From Lepidodermella squamata (lineage: Eukaryota; Gastrotricha): a DNA stretch of 64,000 bases. The position numbers and the translations under genes are program-made. Positions 40,701-53,968 of the stretch are shown here, one piece after another. How positions within the stretch are numbered: position 1 is the stretch's first letter; each line of letters opens with the position of its first letter. Under the pieces are notes generated by a model that searched no databases, was not told the origin of the DNA, and worked only from the letters and a program-made list of their open reading frames with translations. The stretch covers positions 310,001 through 374,000 of the forward strand of contig JBLDXI010000024.1 of the NCBI GenBank assembly GCA_047495785.1, given 5' to 3'.

Positions 40701-43700
40701 TATGATGTTGCTGCTTAATAACATTTTTGCACAACAAAACAATTTCATCGTCAGCCGCCATCGTCGTCGTCGTCATCATCATCATCTAATAACTACAGTC
40801 AATATTGATGCTCTGAGCTAGTTAGTATACCTATCGGTAAATTGTTTATATATTTTATTTCAAATACCTGTGCGTGTATTACAAGTTTTCAACGACTTCT
40901 CGTGCTAGGTACCTGTTGTTATTATTTATTATTATTGTTTACGCAGTTGTTGATGATATGCTATTTGAAATTAGTGATTGTCGATAAGTTCATTAACGAT
41001 ATTACTTATATTTACGCAATTATATTACTCCCGTTCGTCGCATCAGTGGCACGCGCGTTCTCGGAAGGAAACGCCGGTATAGCTAGTATACCGGCATCTA
41101 CAGTTGATACTTGAATCAAATAAATGAATCGCCTCACGCAATACACGCGCGCTTTCATTATCGCATGGTTTGGCGCGCTTTTTTTAAGAGAGGCAGAGCG
41201 GCGGTCTCACAAACCTGTATCAATTGCTCGATCTCTGACCTTGCGATGGCCGTGAACGGCGGGGATGACAATATAATGTTATTCTTTACTGCGCCGCGTT
41301 CGAAATGCAATTTCCGTTCGTAAAACAAACCTCTGCGCGGTACTTGTTTTTTTATCATTATTTTTCGCATGCACCCGCGCCGATTTCAACGCGCTTCACT
41401 GCGCTGAGATTAAGGCGGCGGTCGGTGCATAAATGGCCTGTATTCTTCAGCCAATCGAATTTTTTAGGCGTCTCGCCTCCAGTCGCCTCCATGATACATG
41501 TTGTATCTTTGACTAATTTGCATTGTGTTAGCGATAGTATTACCAGCGTCTCGTCATCGAACACAAGCAAATATTAGAATAATACTATTATACTGGCGTC
41601 CGTTTTGAAAACAGAAGCCATCCTATTATTACACTATTATTATCAAGATTCGGCCTGTTCAATGTCACTTGTCGATGCATGCGAATAGTCATTGGGTAAA
41701 ATCAGCAGCTGGCGTGCCTCTGCGCACCCGGCTCGTCCCGATACAACGCTGGCTATTCATCGGCTCTACAAAAATCGTCGGCGCCACCAAATTGTTCATT
41801 ATTTTACATTTGTCAACGGCGAAAACAAGTCTTACTTAAATTTCGTTAATTCCAATACTTATTACTCCGCGCTTCTATTTTCTATCAGGCAAACGGGCGG
41901 AATAAATGTAACAAATTATAATATAGCTATTACATCGTTGCTTTTTATACGACATTCGTGATGGCTCTTCTTAAAAATTCAATCTTTTTACATATATAAG
42001 CGACACCACTCGTTTGTGTACAAAGTTATTATCGTCCTATTAGGCCAGCAGTAATAAGGCGCCGGACCCAAGTGCTGTCCACAAGCGGAGACGGCGATTG
42101 TGTCGTCGAATTTTTTCTCCGCTGCTGTTCTTGCGATTGGCACTCGCCCAATAGTAAAAAGTCTTGCGATACGCTGGCAACAAATAAAATAATAGATTTC
42201 TGCGTGTCTTCACCGTGATCGCGGGTGTTTGTTGTGGCGACTCGGCCGACTGCTCCTCGGCCGAATGATCAGTAATATTATATAAAAATAATATTATCAT
42301 TACAATTTAGACTTCTCGATTCCGGCGCATCTTTTTCTGTTGGCGCGCGCGCCCGACAAAATAACAATAATAATAGCCGCGCGCAGTAGTAAAAAGTGCG
42401 CCATGCGTGAAGAGACACACGCGTGCTACCGTAAAACGTATAAAGCACGGCTATTACCATGCGAAAATATGCTGATATAAATCCATTTTGTTTCCGCCCT
42501 TTTTCGGACCTTCGTCGCCGCCGCAATATTTTCTTCGGTCGTGGCGTCGCAAAAACTAGGCGCGCAACATACACATAAAAAGCAGCTACCCGCGGCTCAA
42601 CAAACAAAATTTCGGCCTCTTATCGCCCATCGCGCGGCTCGCTTCGCTGAGCTGTGACAGTCCATCGGCGCCTTCCTATGCACAATATATTATCCCGAGC
42701 CTAATGCATCATTATACTATTATCGACACCGATGGCCTCTTTGTACGCGCGCAAAAAGTGCCAGCGCGCAACCCGATTTCTCGTCGGCTATCACTTCAGC
42801 GTCATTATTTCATTACCTACAACATATTGTCTTTTCTTTTGCATCAACCTCGGTGCGTTCGGTATCTGATGATGATAAACTTATGTCAAAAAACTAGAAT
42901 AGAAATTTATTTCATTTCACATATATTACTAGGTGCCAATCAGTTCAGCTTTTTCTGCGTGCTCCAAAAATAAACCGTCGAATTATCATGTTTAGGTGTA
43001 CGGTTCCGACCTGGCGAAAAATACGCCCCCTCGATTTATCGCCTATATATTTACTATCGGCTCTCGATAATATTATTATGTAATATTGACCGGACTATCT
43101 AGAAATTAATACCGGCTTTCGTACAATAACACGGCTGTAAAAGTGATGGTGGACAAGCGTTTTTCGGCGCCCCTCCATCGAGTAATGACCTCAATATAAT
43201 ATTTTTACAATCGCTTTTTATTATTATTGCGGGGTTAGGTGTAGATCGCTCGCGTGTCTTATACACGCTCGTGCGTATCATTTTTGGAAGCCAACTGCGC
43301 GCCACTCGGCAGGTAATATACGCGTATGGCCAACCGGCCAAATTTGCTCGCCATAAAAACGAGTTGTTATTTTTCAACACAACATTTTTATATTCAACCG
43401 ATAAATACGTGCAAAACGCTGTGCGTACTGCCCAGAGCTCTGTATAATTGCCGCAGGCGCCCTCCGTCGCGCCCAACTCCGTTATAACATATATATATAC
43501 CATGTAGCATTTTAATAAAGCACCGGGCCTCGATGAGTGTTCGAACCAAGAATACGTGTGTGAATAATCACCACTTTTCTGTGCAAACTTGCGTTTCAAC
43601 ATCGTTGTATATAAGTGGTACGTGTATCGCAACAACAAAAAATTAACCCCCTTTTTATCGGATTTACTACTATTTTGTAACATCTGTTTCAAGGTGCGCG

Positions 43701-46700
43701 TTTTTTAGGCTGCGCGGCAAAGTCTGCTGGCTTATATCCCAAACGCGTTTAGCTTGTTTTCATCGCCTTTTGTTGCCTATTTGGCGCCACTAATAATCAT
43801 CGTGTCTCGGCGAGATATATTAAGGCTTTTAATAATAGGCGGGGTAGCTACATATTTTATTATGAAGCGCTCTCTCAGGCTGCTGCTTTCAGTGGTGGGG
43901 TACCCATTTCAACAGCATGTATGCACCGGCTTCGAACTATTACACTTCAGCGTTGGCATCATTATTTTATTATTAAAACATGTGTTCTTCGCTGATCCCG
44001 TCTTAATTTATTGGCGCTCCTCGTCGGGTGTCTTATCGCTCGATGCCTCTTCTCTATTGCTGAGTGATTATCATGCTGTTGATGATATATACAAAGCGCC
44101 CACGCGCCCATGCCGATATATTATTTTTTCACCAGATCACGATCGCTATCACAAGCCACCGCAAAGCGTATACTAACGTAGCCTCGTTATACATCATAAT
44201 CGCAAATATCAAGTAGAAGTCATCATTATTTTCTAATATTTAAATCGGAATAATAATTAATCCACAAGGCCTGTTAAAAATAGTGCAAAACAAACAGCTG
44301 CTTTATAAATCTCTCTATAGTCAATTTCAACCTCACTACCTACAATAATACTGCTTTTTTGCTGTCGATATTTGTTTTCCTTCGATCTGTGCGCGGTTTA
44401 TTAATCCGCCGGTGTCTATCATATCAGGTGTAAAAAGCTGCTGCAGATCAGATTCGTCGTTTTCGTTATAGCAAAACTTGAAGCAATTTAAGCGCATGAT
44501 TATTTTCTGTAAATACACGAGTTTCAGTGTCGCGAGACGGGCGCGCATTTCTCAAGATTGTTGTTCGGGTGTTAATAAATAACTAATACACAAGCGTTCG
44601 ATTTGTGGCGACGGGTTTTATTCACTTGTGTAAACGCTATCGTCGTCTTCATTACGATCTGCTCTCTCGGCGGCAACCGCACAGTCGCGCGCCACAAGAA
44701 GTGACTTCTGTATATATATATTCGCAATATTCTCCATTCTTTATTATTCAGAAAATTTACAACTTTTAACACGCGCGCGCCTGTCGCCAGCAGTCGATAC
44801 CCGATATGTATATTGCTATTATTGCCACTGCTACTACTACTGTTATTTGTCGTGAGCGGTTGGTGGCAGGCGAAGAAAAACGCGCCTCATTATGACACGA
44901 AGCTGCCGCTGCCGTCGGCTATTTAAGCCCGCGCCCGCTTTGGCGCCTCTTTTTCGCGCATCGACACGCAAAATAAACTGCGCGCTTACAGGGTCCTAAT
45001 TTTACGCCAGCTTATCGTTATTCTACATGTTTTAAGAAACGCGCTACTGGTGTTGCTGCTGCTACTGCATTATTTTGCAGTGCCAATGATGTTTGATGAT
45101 TGATGATGTTCTTTCTAATACAAATAGAGCAGCAATAGGCATATAGTCTTGAATTTTCAATCGGCACGCATTTTTGCCCGTCGGCTATATGCGACATATT
45201 AACGAAGTGTCATCGCAGCGGCGTGAGGCGAGCATTTCCCCAAAATGAAGCAGCCGCCCAGCCCATAATAACAATAACAACAATAACCAGCAATCATCAG
45301 CCAGATAGATATACACCGGCGATTACTCGATGATTTTTATTGTTCGTATTACTTATTCATGCCGTTGTTTACACTTGATTTTGTTTGATATAGATTTTTA
45401 AAAACCGGGCGTGGATTCCAGCGATGATGACAATGCCGTTTGCCGAGCGTGCTGCTGCCCCGCTGTCATCAGGTGATGATGCAACTGCGGACTGACTGGC
45501 ATCGATCGTGCACCCGCCACGCCTCGCCGTCATCTGCCCCGGATCGTGCGCGCTCGGTCAATACCGACGTCGGGTCGGTTCGCCTTCTTGACATCGCTGC
45601 TGCTGCTGCTGCTGCTTTCAGCAACGACAATAAAACGGTGCAATATATAACCGATTCGGTTCTGTCAACAGTGAAATAGCGCGCCGCCAACTTCCGGCGC
45701 AACTACTGCGTGTGCGCGTCTCTCGCGCGCGCAAGGTGTGCAGCAGGTACCCGCCCACCCCCACCACCGTGCACCATCTGGCGGCAGTTTGCCTAGCCCG
45801 AAATGGCGACGACGACAACGATGAACCCGAAGTAAAACCCGATGCGTGTGTGCCGTGTCTCTCCTAGTCTCCCGCTCTATGTACCAGTCTTATGCAAACG
45901 AGAAATGCATCGGTAAACACTTGTTCGGCGGCCATCCATGCCCATCTCATCGAGCTCTTGTCGTTGCCAAGTCCTGCTGTACGCCTGCTACTTGTCGCGC
46001 TGTTATTTATACTTTACAGCAGAAGCAGCCTGGCCTTAATACTGCTGTACACTACCATGTCAGCTGTTGCGCCTTTTGTACGATTTTATTTGCTGTTAGA
46101 TAAGCCATCGACTCGGTGTTTACGGCCCACCCCGGGCTCGTCGACGATTACCGCCGTTGCTATTATTACTGCCCCACCCCATCGCCATCATCATCATCAT
46201 CGTCATCGGTTGTGTTATTTACGGCTGGTGACACCGTTGCCAGCCGCGCTTCGTCGCCGGTCGTTTGCGCACGTAGTAAAAAGCGCGTGCGCATCCACAA
46301 CATAGCAGCAGGCGCGTCGCCAAAATTGCCGCCAGATTCCTATACTACGCGACTCGAGTGCGCCGCTCCACGTCTAATGCCTCGAACAATAACAAGTGCC
46401 ATTGCACTGATATTATATACCTGATGCGCGCAAATAAGAGAGATATTATTTATTATGGCTTCTAGAGATACCTTCTAGACACCGTGTCCTGGGCCGCGAC
46501 AATTTATGGCCCCGGAAAGGCCGTGGCCGAACGCCACTCTGCTTCGTCGCGTTTCTATAACGCCTGGGTTTTTTAGCCCCGTCTCCGTCACCGGTAGCGT
46601 ATCGCCAAACAATAGGAATTTCTACTTTGTTTTATCAGCCGTCCGTTAACATCCGTCGCGCCTTCTTGAAAAGCGAGTGAGCGCGTTTTTTGCACTTTAG

Positions 46701-48654
46701 CCACACGTATAATCGCTGGAATTTATCGCCGCCACCGCCGACGACGCCCCGCCTCCGAAAATGGTAACTATGGCTTTGACACGCCGCACGAGTGTCTCGC
46801 GCGACGTGCCGCAAAGCGCGTAAATATACCTCATTGACAACAGCTTTTTTACATTATAGCATGATGTTGATTTTTTGTCGATCTCTATATCGTGTAAACA
46901 ATCGACTTGCTTTTGTGCTAAAATGCTTAATTTGACAAAATATCTTCATAAGTATTCTGTTTTTGTGCGCCTCATTTATCTCTGTACGCCCCAGTAATAC
47001 GAGGCTACATGATATACCTCTTCGATTTTTTACCATTTTTTTATGGCGAAAAATTCCGGAAGCGCCATTGATCGCATGGTATCGCTTTCGCTCGTTATAA
47101 ATTCAACGGTATATTATGACAATACCCTACTATTTATTATTCCAAATCCCATTCGATATCGCTTCTTTCGAATGCATTTTTAATTCAATTTGCCGCTTTG
47201 ACCACTTTTGCTGTCTAGGTGTAATCAATTTAATGCCTCCTCAATACCCACTCAATAATGTGCACTAAATTCTACAAGAGGAATAGTAGGTAAGTTCAGG
47301 ACAGCCCGGCAGACTGCAACTGGTAGGATGGATGCCAGGTCTTTTGACCAAGTCACGACCCTTGCCGGCCGGTTCTATTGGCGAGTGTGCATAATTTCAT
47401 TAGGAAATAAACCGTGAACAAGCGTCTAAATTTAGTGCCGCGATATAACGGAGTCCTTAAAGTAGGCGCCCGGGTTGTAGTAATAATTGGTAGTCTGAGT
47501 GCTAAAACAAAAAAAAGCGCAACCAGGGTGGGTAATATAATACCGATGTATACAAGTTTATATACGACTTGTATCGTTTATCCATGTCGAGCACTGTCAA
47601 CAAGGCGCGTATTTATTGTTCTGAAAAATAATTTTCTGCTCATCTCGCCGTGCACAACAAATTGCGGCTCTTTTGTTCGAGCGCGCATTTATTAATGATT
47701 TAAATAGATATGACTACTCCCGTTTATGATTACGCATATGCATCTTCACAGTATATAAAACGTACGAGTTTTAAGATGAAAGATGTAATCCATTCGGCTC
47801 ATCATCCTCTCTATTAAGGTTGTTGTACTAGGCAATTTCTTTCGATGGTTCTAAAAAAATGTGTGCGTATATGATAGCAATAGTAGTTGCATCGCTCTTG
47901 GCGTGCCCAACGCAGGATTACGCATGTCGCAATTATTGCGTGTAAGTATTTCAGCGACCTGCCTTATACACGAGCCGCCAACAAACAACATGATTATTAA
48001 CATAGATACATTTCAAAAACTTGTATTTAACGAGCCAATGATGCAGTTTTACGATAGCTTCGCGAGGTGACATGCTCTTAATAATTCTTAAAAAAAAAAC
48101 TGGCGATAAATTACTGTAAATTATATTTTATTTCGCTACTACTTGACGTCGGTACGCACACCTTTTCGCCCTTGTGGCACAAATCGCTAACCGCATTTCA
48201 CACGGGCCTGTCATCACGAGAAGAGTATAGTTGTAATTGCGCTAGTTATGTTTTTTACATGGATCAACTTGGCAATAGGTGCGCGCTTGTATGTTACCAC
48301 CGCTATCTTGTTGTCGGCGGTTGCGGAACAAAGCAAATTACACCGTGTTATTTGATATCCTTACTGGTAATAACACGCAGCTTTTCACGTGTTTTTGACA
48401 AATGTTAATATGATCTCCTCATCGTCTTCTTCAATTTATTTATAGACAATTATCTTAATTTTTTAATTATTATTGGCGAATTATCGACGGATTATCGAAC
48501 GAACCAGCGGCTTGATATGATTATTTCGCCTTCAAATTTGTGCGAATCTTGCCGGCGGAAAGATACTCAGTCGGAAGATTGCTCTGAAAATCGACTCATC
48601 GCCTCTGCTGAACCTTCGTCTAAATCTTCGTCATCATCACCAGCATCGCCTTCG
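37718..48654. other. Second gene-poor, CpG-rich desert
   Basis: 11 kb without a supported gene. Composition is as in the left desert: CGCG words, ATT/AAT runs, a (CG)8 run at 40531-40547, a GCT run near 45595-45616 and CAT/ATC runs near 46182-46202. The longest open frames (43099-43692 minus, 43754-44176 plus) have no domain or splice support. It may hold long-range regulatory DNA for the Ig-like gene downstream, or the 5' untranslated exons of that gene. Confidence 0.55.
41073..41095. repeat. 9-bp inverted repeat (hairpin)
   Basis: GCCGGTATA, a 5-nt GCTAG spacer, then the exact reverse complement TATACCGGC. It is isolated in the desert. Confidence 0.8.
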
Positions 48655-51600
48655 ATGAAGCCTAAATCAGTACGGTGGCCTCTGACGTCCGCCGCTGTCG
48701 TCGCGCTTCTCCTCTTCGCTCTTGCCGATGCCCAATCGATGCCGCCCGGCCCCGTTCTCGTCTACCCCTCGCCTTTCGTCCTCGACTCATCTCGCGGGCC
48801 GCTATCGGTGGAGTGCAAAATCGACTACGCGGAGGCCGAGTCAGAGTTCAACGTCGACATGTCGATAGACAAAGTTATCTGGGACGCGAATAACAAGGTG
48901 ACATTGAACAAACCGATTTGCAACGGCGACACCTCCGCAGTAGCCGGCATCAAGTGCGAGCAAACGCTGCTCGGCGACGATGAGTTGGTGGTGAAAAGCC
49001 TGAAAGTTACCTTCCCGGAATCTACATCCCTCTACACTTATTTCGCCGGCAATTACGTGTGCAAACGCCGCGCTCGGCGGAAGGGCGTCAAGGCCGATAT
49101 TCAACAGGTCAAATTCCAAGTACTCGATTGCTGTAAGTTGACCTTTTTTTATTTTCAAGTCGCACGCGAAAATTACTCCGAATTGAGGCTAATAAAAATT
49201 CTGATTAGTCATGGGAATTCCCATTAAAATTTATGCTAATTTTCATTGATCCTGAGGCATGCGCCGCTTGATTATTTCATCTTAAAGTGATTCATAAAAA
49301 CGATATTTTTTTGCAGTGACCAATAGCGTTACCGACCTGTCGATTGATGGTCAACGCAGCGAGCAGCAGGTTGATGCGATCGTGTTGCATTTGACGAAGG
49401 ATTCGCCTTCGAAAGAGATATCTGTCGCTTGCACTGGGCGTTCGCTTAACCCGGGCGAGACCACCAATGCCGTGCTAACGTACCAGGCAGCAACTGATGC
49501 CGAGCGGCGCCAACCGCAGGGCCAGAGTGTTGTCGAGGCACTCAGCATCGTGCCAACGGACAGCAATTACGCTATTCTGGCTGAGGAGCGTAATGTGACG
49601 ATTTCAACGAATTTGCGGTTCGGTGTAGCTGATGTTGGCACGTGGGTTGTCAACTGCGCCATGGAGCAGACGCCCATGTGCGAGAGCGTTAAGACCGATA
49701 AGCAGATGCGAATTGATGTCGCGATTCCGAAGCCGATCGTCGACTGCCCGAAGAAAGTTACGCCCGAAGCTATTCCGGCCGGCGAGCGGAAGGCGGCCGC
49801 GCCCGGTGCGCCCGCCCCACTCCGCGCGACGATCCAGTGCACGGTTACGGATGGTAAAATCTACGATGGCGACTCTGCCAAGCCTCGCATTGAATGGACG
49901 TGGGACGACAGGGATCCGAACATTGTCAGCCCGAACGACTTGTCGGCGCCTGTCAGCGACCCGGCCATCTCGACTTCGGTCGAAACGCAATCAGGCCCGG
50001 CTCGCGGCTTTTTGGCCACCTTAAAAATCGACTCAGTCAGCGATAAGCATTATCGGCAGTACAAGCTCAAGGTGTATACTCCGCAGGTCGATGGCACCGA
50101 CTCTGAACTACTAGGCGAAGATTCGTCGGATCTAACAGCAGGTACGTGTCATGTGACTAATCAAAAAAACCTCCTTGCTACTCTGGATAATTTTAAGTTG
50201 GAAATTTTGAGCCAAATAACTAACTTTGCTTTGCTACGGATTTAATTTTAATTTTTTTGTACTTTGGAAAGCTGCTAAATTTCCAAGGCAAAGCATTGTG
50301 GCAATAATTCATTTTCCTGAAAAATTCTATAACATAGTAGCCGATATAGTCAACTCTCGATTATGTTTTGGCTTTCCTTGTTTAATTTTATGATGATAAT
50401 TATTATTTTGACACCTTCACATTCACCTGTGCAGGAAGTTCAGGTAAGACGAGAATCACCCAAATTGTTCAACTCTAATTTATTAAAAATGTGCCTAATT
50501 TAAGTTGCTGGATTCTTTTTATGTTAATTTTTTATCTATTATTTCAAACACCGTTTCTTGAAATGACTTTTCCTAATAATAATAATTACCAAATCGATGG
50601 TGATCACTGCGCTGTTTTTTTACCGGCGGATGAAATCGTAGTAGAACTTTGTCAGATTACACATATATTATGCCAAATGTCTCTGCACAAAGTTTCTCTG
50701 TCGTTTTTCCGCTAATTAAACGCAGCTTGTTCTATTTTTCGCGCAAATGGCGCAAAACTGAAATTAACAAATCACTTGGTAGAAAATGCAACATGATAGA
50801 TTGTACATAGCTATTCTCTGCTGAAATATCGCTGCTCCGCTATGAAATAACTTGACGTGGAGTGGTTTTGGACCTATCTGCAATAAGAAAACAGGCTTGC
50901 TTTGTTCTATTTTTTTCGAGCAAATTATATGAGTTTCTTTGCTGCATATTGATTGGTTATAAGCTTATTTCAAGCATGGCAGGGGTATGGTTTTGATCAG
51001 ATCATAACGGTTGTGTATATAGGGGAAATGCAGAGAAATTTAGTTTCATATAGCTGATTGATTTTTTTCCTATATTATCACTTGATTTTAACTGCCTTGT
51101 ATTTGTTGTCTTTCTTCTCTACACTTGCGGCTGCTGCTCTCACTGCTGCTGACTTCGTGCATCTCTGGTTTGGGAAATTTGACCGCGCATTCTGAAAAAA
51201 GGAAGAGCTAATGAAGAAGATTACTTAGATGGTATGAAATAATTTCGGCGCCACCCATATTTTAAAATTGTTTACTGCACGAAGTTTATGAGTTATATTT
51301 TTTGGTTAATGGGACGTTTTTTATTGAGTTGGTGTATCTAAAAAAATCCATTCCTAAGCTGCTTTGAAACGCGTTTTAGATCACTCGAAATTTAGACATC
51401 TTCATCTTTCCTTAAATATTTGGCCCTGGATGAACCAGTATTAGTAAACCTGAAAAGTCTGTCTATAATTATTGAGGACAAAATTGTAGTTTGACCTAGT
51501 TGGTATTATCAAAATCATTTGTAATTGTTTCCTGCCAGATATTAAATTCCTTTATTATAATTTTTCATGAATTTTTGTTCTTGCTGATATTTATGTGTAC

Positions 51601-52359
51601 ATGACAGAACCCCTGACAACCCCTGCTAGTTCTGATAGCTCTGGCTACCTTTTGAATTCTGAATCAAACCAGTCGGTGCCTTTGCCGACAGACATGAATG
51701 GTAAAATAATTATTCTTTTGAAGAATAAACGCCTGGTGTGCGAGTTTTATCCAACAAAAAATTCATCTCCCCTGGCTGATATTGCTTAGCGTCACGATTT
51801 GCTTAGACATATAATAGGAAAATCCAGCTTCCAATGCGAAACTTTGAAAGATTTAATCTAACATTGAATGTGTTTTCAAACTGCTTTTTGTGTCAAATCG
51901 CTTTAAAGAATCACTACGTTGTTGTTGGCTGCTGGTGTATATAAATTCAAATCTAAGCTGGCTGAGCATTCAATTCAATGTTATAATTATATCAATAGTT
52001 GTCGCTGCACTTACCTTCATTACCTTCAATCACCTCGCTTTTGTGATTAAATATTCAGCAATATTTTTTTGCTGCGATTATTTTTTCAACAAAAAATATG
52101 CATTTTGTCAGTATTATATTATTCAATTTTTCATACACTTTAATCACATTTTTATAATTCTACAAATGTTATCATTTTATTGCTTACACAGACGATTCGA
52201 CACTTGTTTCTATTGCCAGCAGTATAGGTTAAAATTTGCGTTTCAATTTCAGGCAACTTCGTGCAGTCACCAGCGTCGGCCGCCGTTCGAATCGGCGCTT
52301 GCCTGCTGTTGGTACTCGGCGCTATTTCGTTACAACAACTGGCTCCGTCTTCGGCGTAA
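48655..52359 (+). CDS. GPI-anchored protein with Ig-like domains
   Basis: Exons 48655-49132, 49317-50141, 50435-50443 (9 nt), 51608-51700 and 52253-52359 give 503 aa, with every junction in phase 1. The signal peptide is about 1-26 (VVALLLFALADA). About three Ig-like regions follow. The first has paired cysteines with the usual core Trp and Tyr-x-Cys (NYVC), the second ends WVVNC, and the third has IQCTV and IEWTWDD. A Ser/Thr/Pro stalk comes from the 9-nt and 93-nt exons. The C-terminus is a hydrophobic stretch (IGACLLLVLGAISL) after small residues, as expected for a GPI signal. A surface adhesion or recognition role is likely, but the partner is unknown. The start at 48655 puts the signal peptide at the very N-terminus; an in-frame ATG at 48517 would add 46 Ser-rich residues before it. 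The 93-nt exon is supported mainly by phase and composition. Confidence 0.8.
50435..50443 (+). other. 9-nt micro-exon
   Basis: GAAGTTCAG lies between a GTGCAG acceptor and a GTAAGA donor, in phase 1 at both sides. It adds Gly-Ser-Ser to the stalk of the GPI-anchored protein. Skipping it also keeps the frame, so it could be alternative. Confidence 0.65.
51608..51700 (+). other. 93-nt symmetric stalk exon
   Basis: Stop-free, with a GACAG acceptor and a GTAAAA donor, phase 1 at both ends. It codes 31 residues starting EPLTTPASSDSSGY and ending LPTDMN. It can be included or skipped without shifting the frame. Confidence 0.6.
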
Positions 52360-53968
52360 CGGATAACAACGAACGATACGACAACAACAACAACTCAAAG
52401 TGTGATCCGTTTATCTATCTCTCGTCTTATTGACCCTCTTCTCTATGACGAAAATAATTTTAAAGACAAAGCTGGGAAATTTTTCGCATCTTATTTTGTC
52501 GGCAAGCCGTGGCTATTCTTGATCCACTGTGATCTGAGCTCATATTTCGCATTTTATGCATAGCGACACGAAACTGTATGCTGTTATACTAGATGAAAAA
52601 AATACCTATAATAATCAAACTTCCAAGCACCTCGTCTCATGCATGCTCCACACGTGAATTTATCGTAAAAATTGAAAGAGAAAGCCACCAATGTCAGTCA
52701 GATAGGATGCCGAAAGATTTCCTTAGCTGCGCCGTTGCGAGATCAGCTTCGCCATGAGACCGACACAGAGCCGTCGTGAAACGCCCGGTTATAGTCTTTT
52801 ATCGTTGTTATAACTAATTCTTTATACTATGATTAATAATAATTTGTTAATTTTGTTATCGTTTCTCAAATTTTGTCGCGCGCTCCCTTCTTCATCGATC
52901 ATTCATTGTCCCTTATTTCCGTCCAGTCCGTTGAACCGACAGAAACGCAGCATTTCAAATTCCTACTACGATTGCTTTAAACTGTTGTTTTCTTGTCTCA
53001 TTAGCTAGTTTAAGTTTTGTCTCCTCTTTCTCTCATGTCGTTTTTATACTTTGAAATATCTTGCGATGCCTTAATATCGAAAACGTGTCTTTACGTGTCT
53101 CGTTTCTAGCCGCTAAAACAATGAAAAACATGATCTCTCCTGAACATGAAGACATCGACTCGAGTCGCCTTAATAGAGGAGGAAAAATCGGAAGTTGATG
53201 AGTATTATTTTCTTAATCAGCGATCTTCCCTTATTTGCTATTTGTTTAAAGTTCGAAATACCATGAATTACCTTGAACTGAACACTGCTTTTTACGTGTT
53301 TCTGACCTTAAATTTAGATCCTCGCATTCCTGCCAACTGGATGTTAATTAATTTCGAAAATAAAACAACGATTTCACTCTTAAATGCCTATCAACAACGA
53401 AAAATGCCTCGTCGCTTTTTGCAGCTATAATGAAAACCGGAATTTATATATACCTTGAAACCGTAATCTTATTTCGAAACGAATTTTTCTGTGCATTTCT
53501 TACCAAAAAACCTTTCGATTGAAATAAGAATTATAAATCAGATTTATTGGTCGCCCCAGAGAGCGAATTTTTAACTTTGTGCATATAGTAATTTTATTTC
53601 ACTATTCGTCGTCGTTCTCTGTACAAAAAGCAGTTCATGTCGTTTTCATCATCATCTCCTATGCGTAAAAACGAAAGAAGCATTCATCAGCATATGTAAA
53701 ATAAAAGATCGCGAAAATGTAAAATGTTGAACATCATAGTATTATGAAATTTAATTGTTTATACTTTATTGAACTTATTAAATATCATCGATCATCTATT
53801 ATATACAAAACATTATATTGTTATTGAATTATTAATTTGGACATCGTTTGAGAAATGTGTGTGTGCGCTTGTCGCGTCGCTAAAACAGAAACGCTAAAAC
53901 GCGACTTCTCGATTAAAAAAATAAACGATTTTTGACTCAGGACAGTCGTTATTTTTGTTTTACTCCGC
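52360..53968. other. Intergenic between convergent genes
   Basis: 1.6 kb of 3' flanks, AT-rich. A 94-codon open frame (53146-53430) has no support and is not called. The minus-strand AATAAA for the Kunitz gene lies at 53765-53770 (seen as TTTATT). Confidence 0.4.

Noticed and set aside
43099-43692. 197-codon minus-strand open frame in the desert
   Set aside because: No domain, no signal peptide, biased by local composition, and no splice or promoter support. It is not called, although it is the longest desert frame.
43754-44176. 140-codon hydrophobic open frame
   Set aside because: Hydrophobicity follows from T-rich sequence. No family features or flanking exons.
45440-45702. Poly-Ala/poly-Ser frames on both strands
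   Set aside because: Translation of a GCT microsatellite, not a gene.
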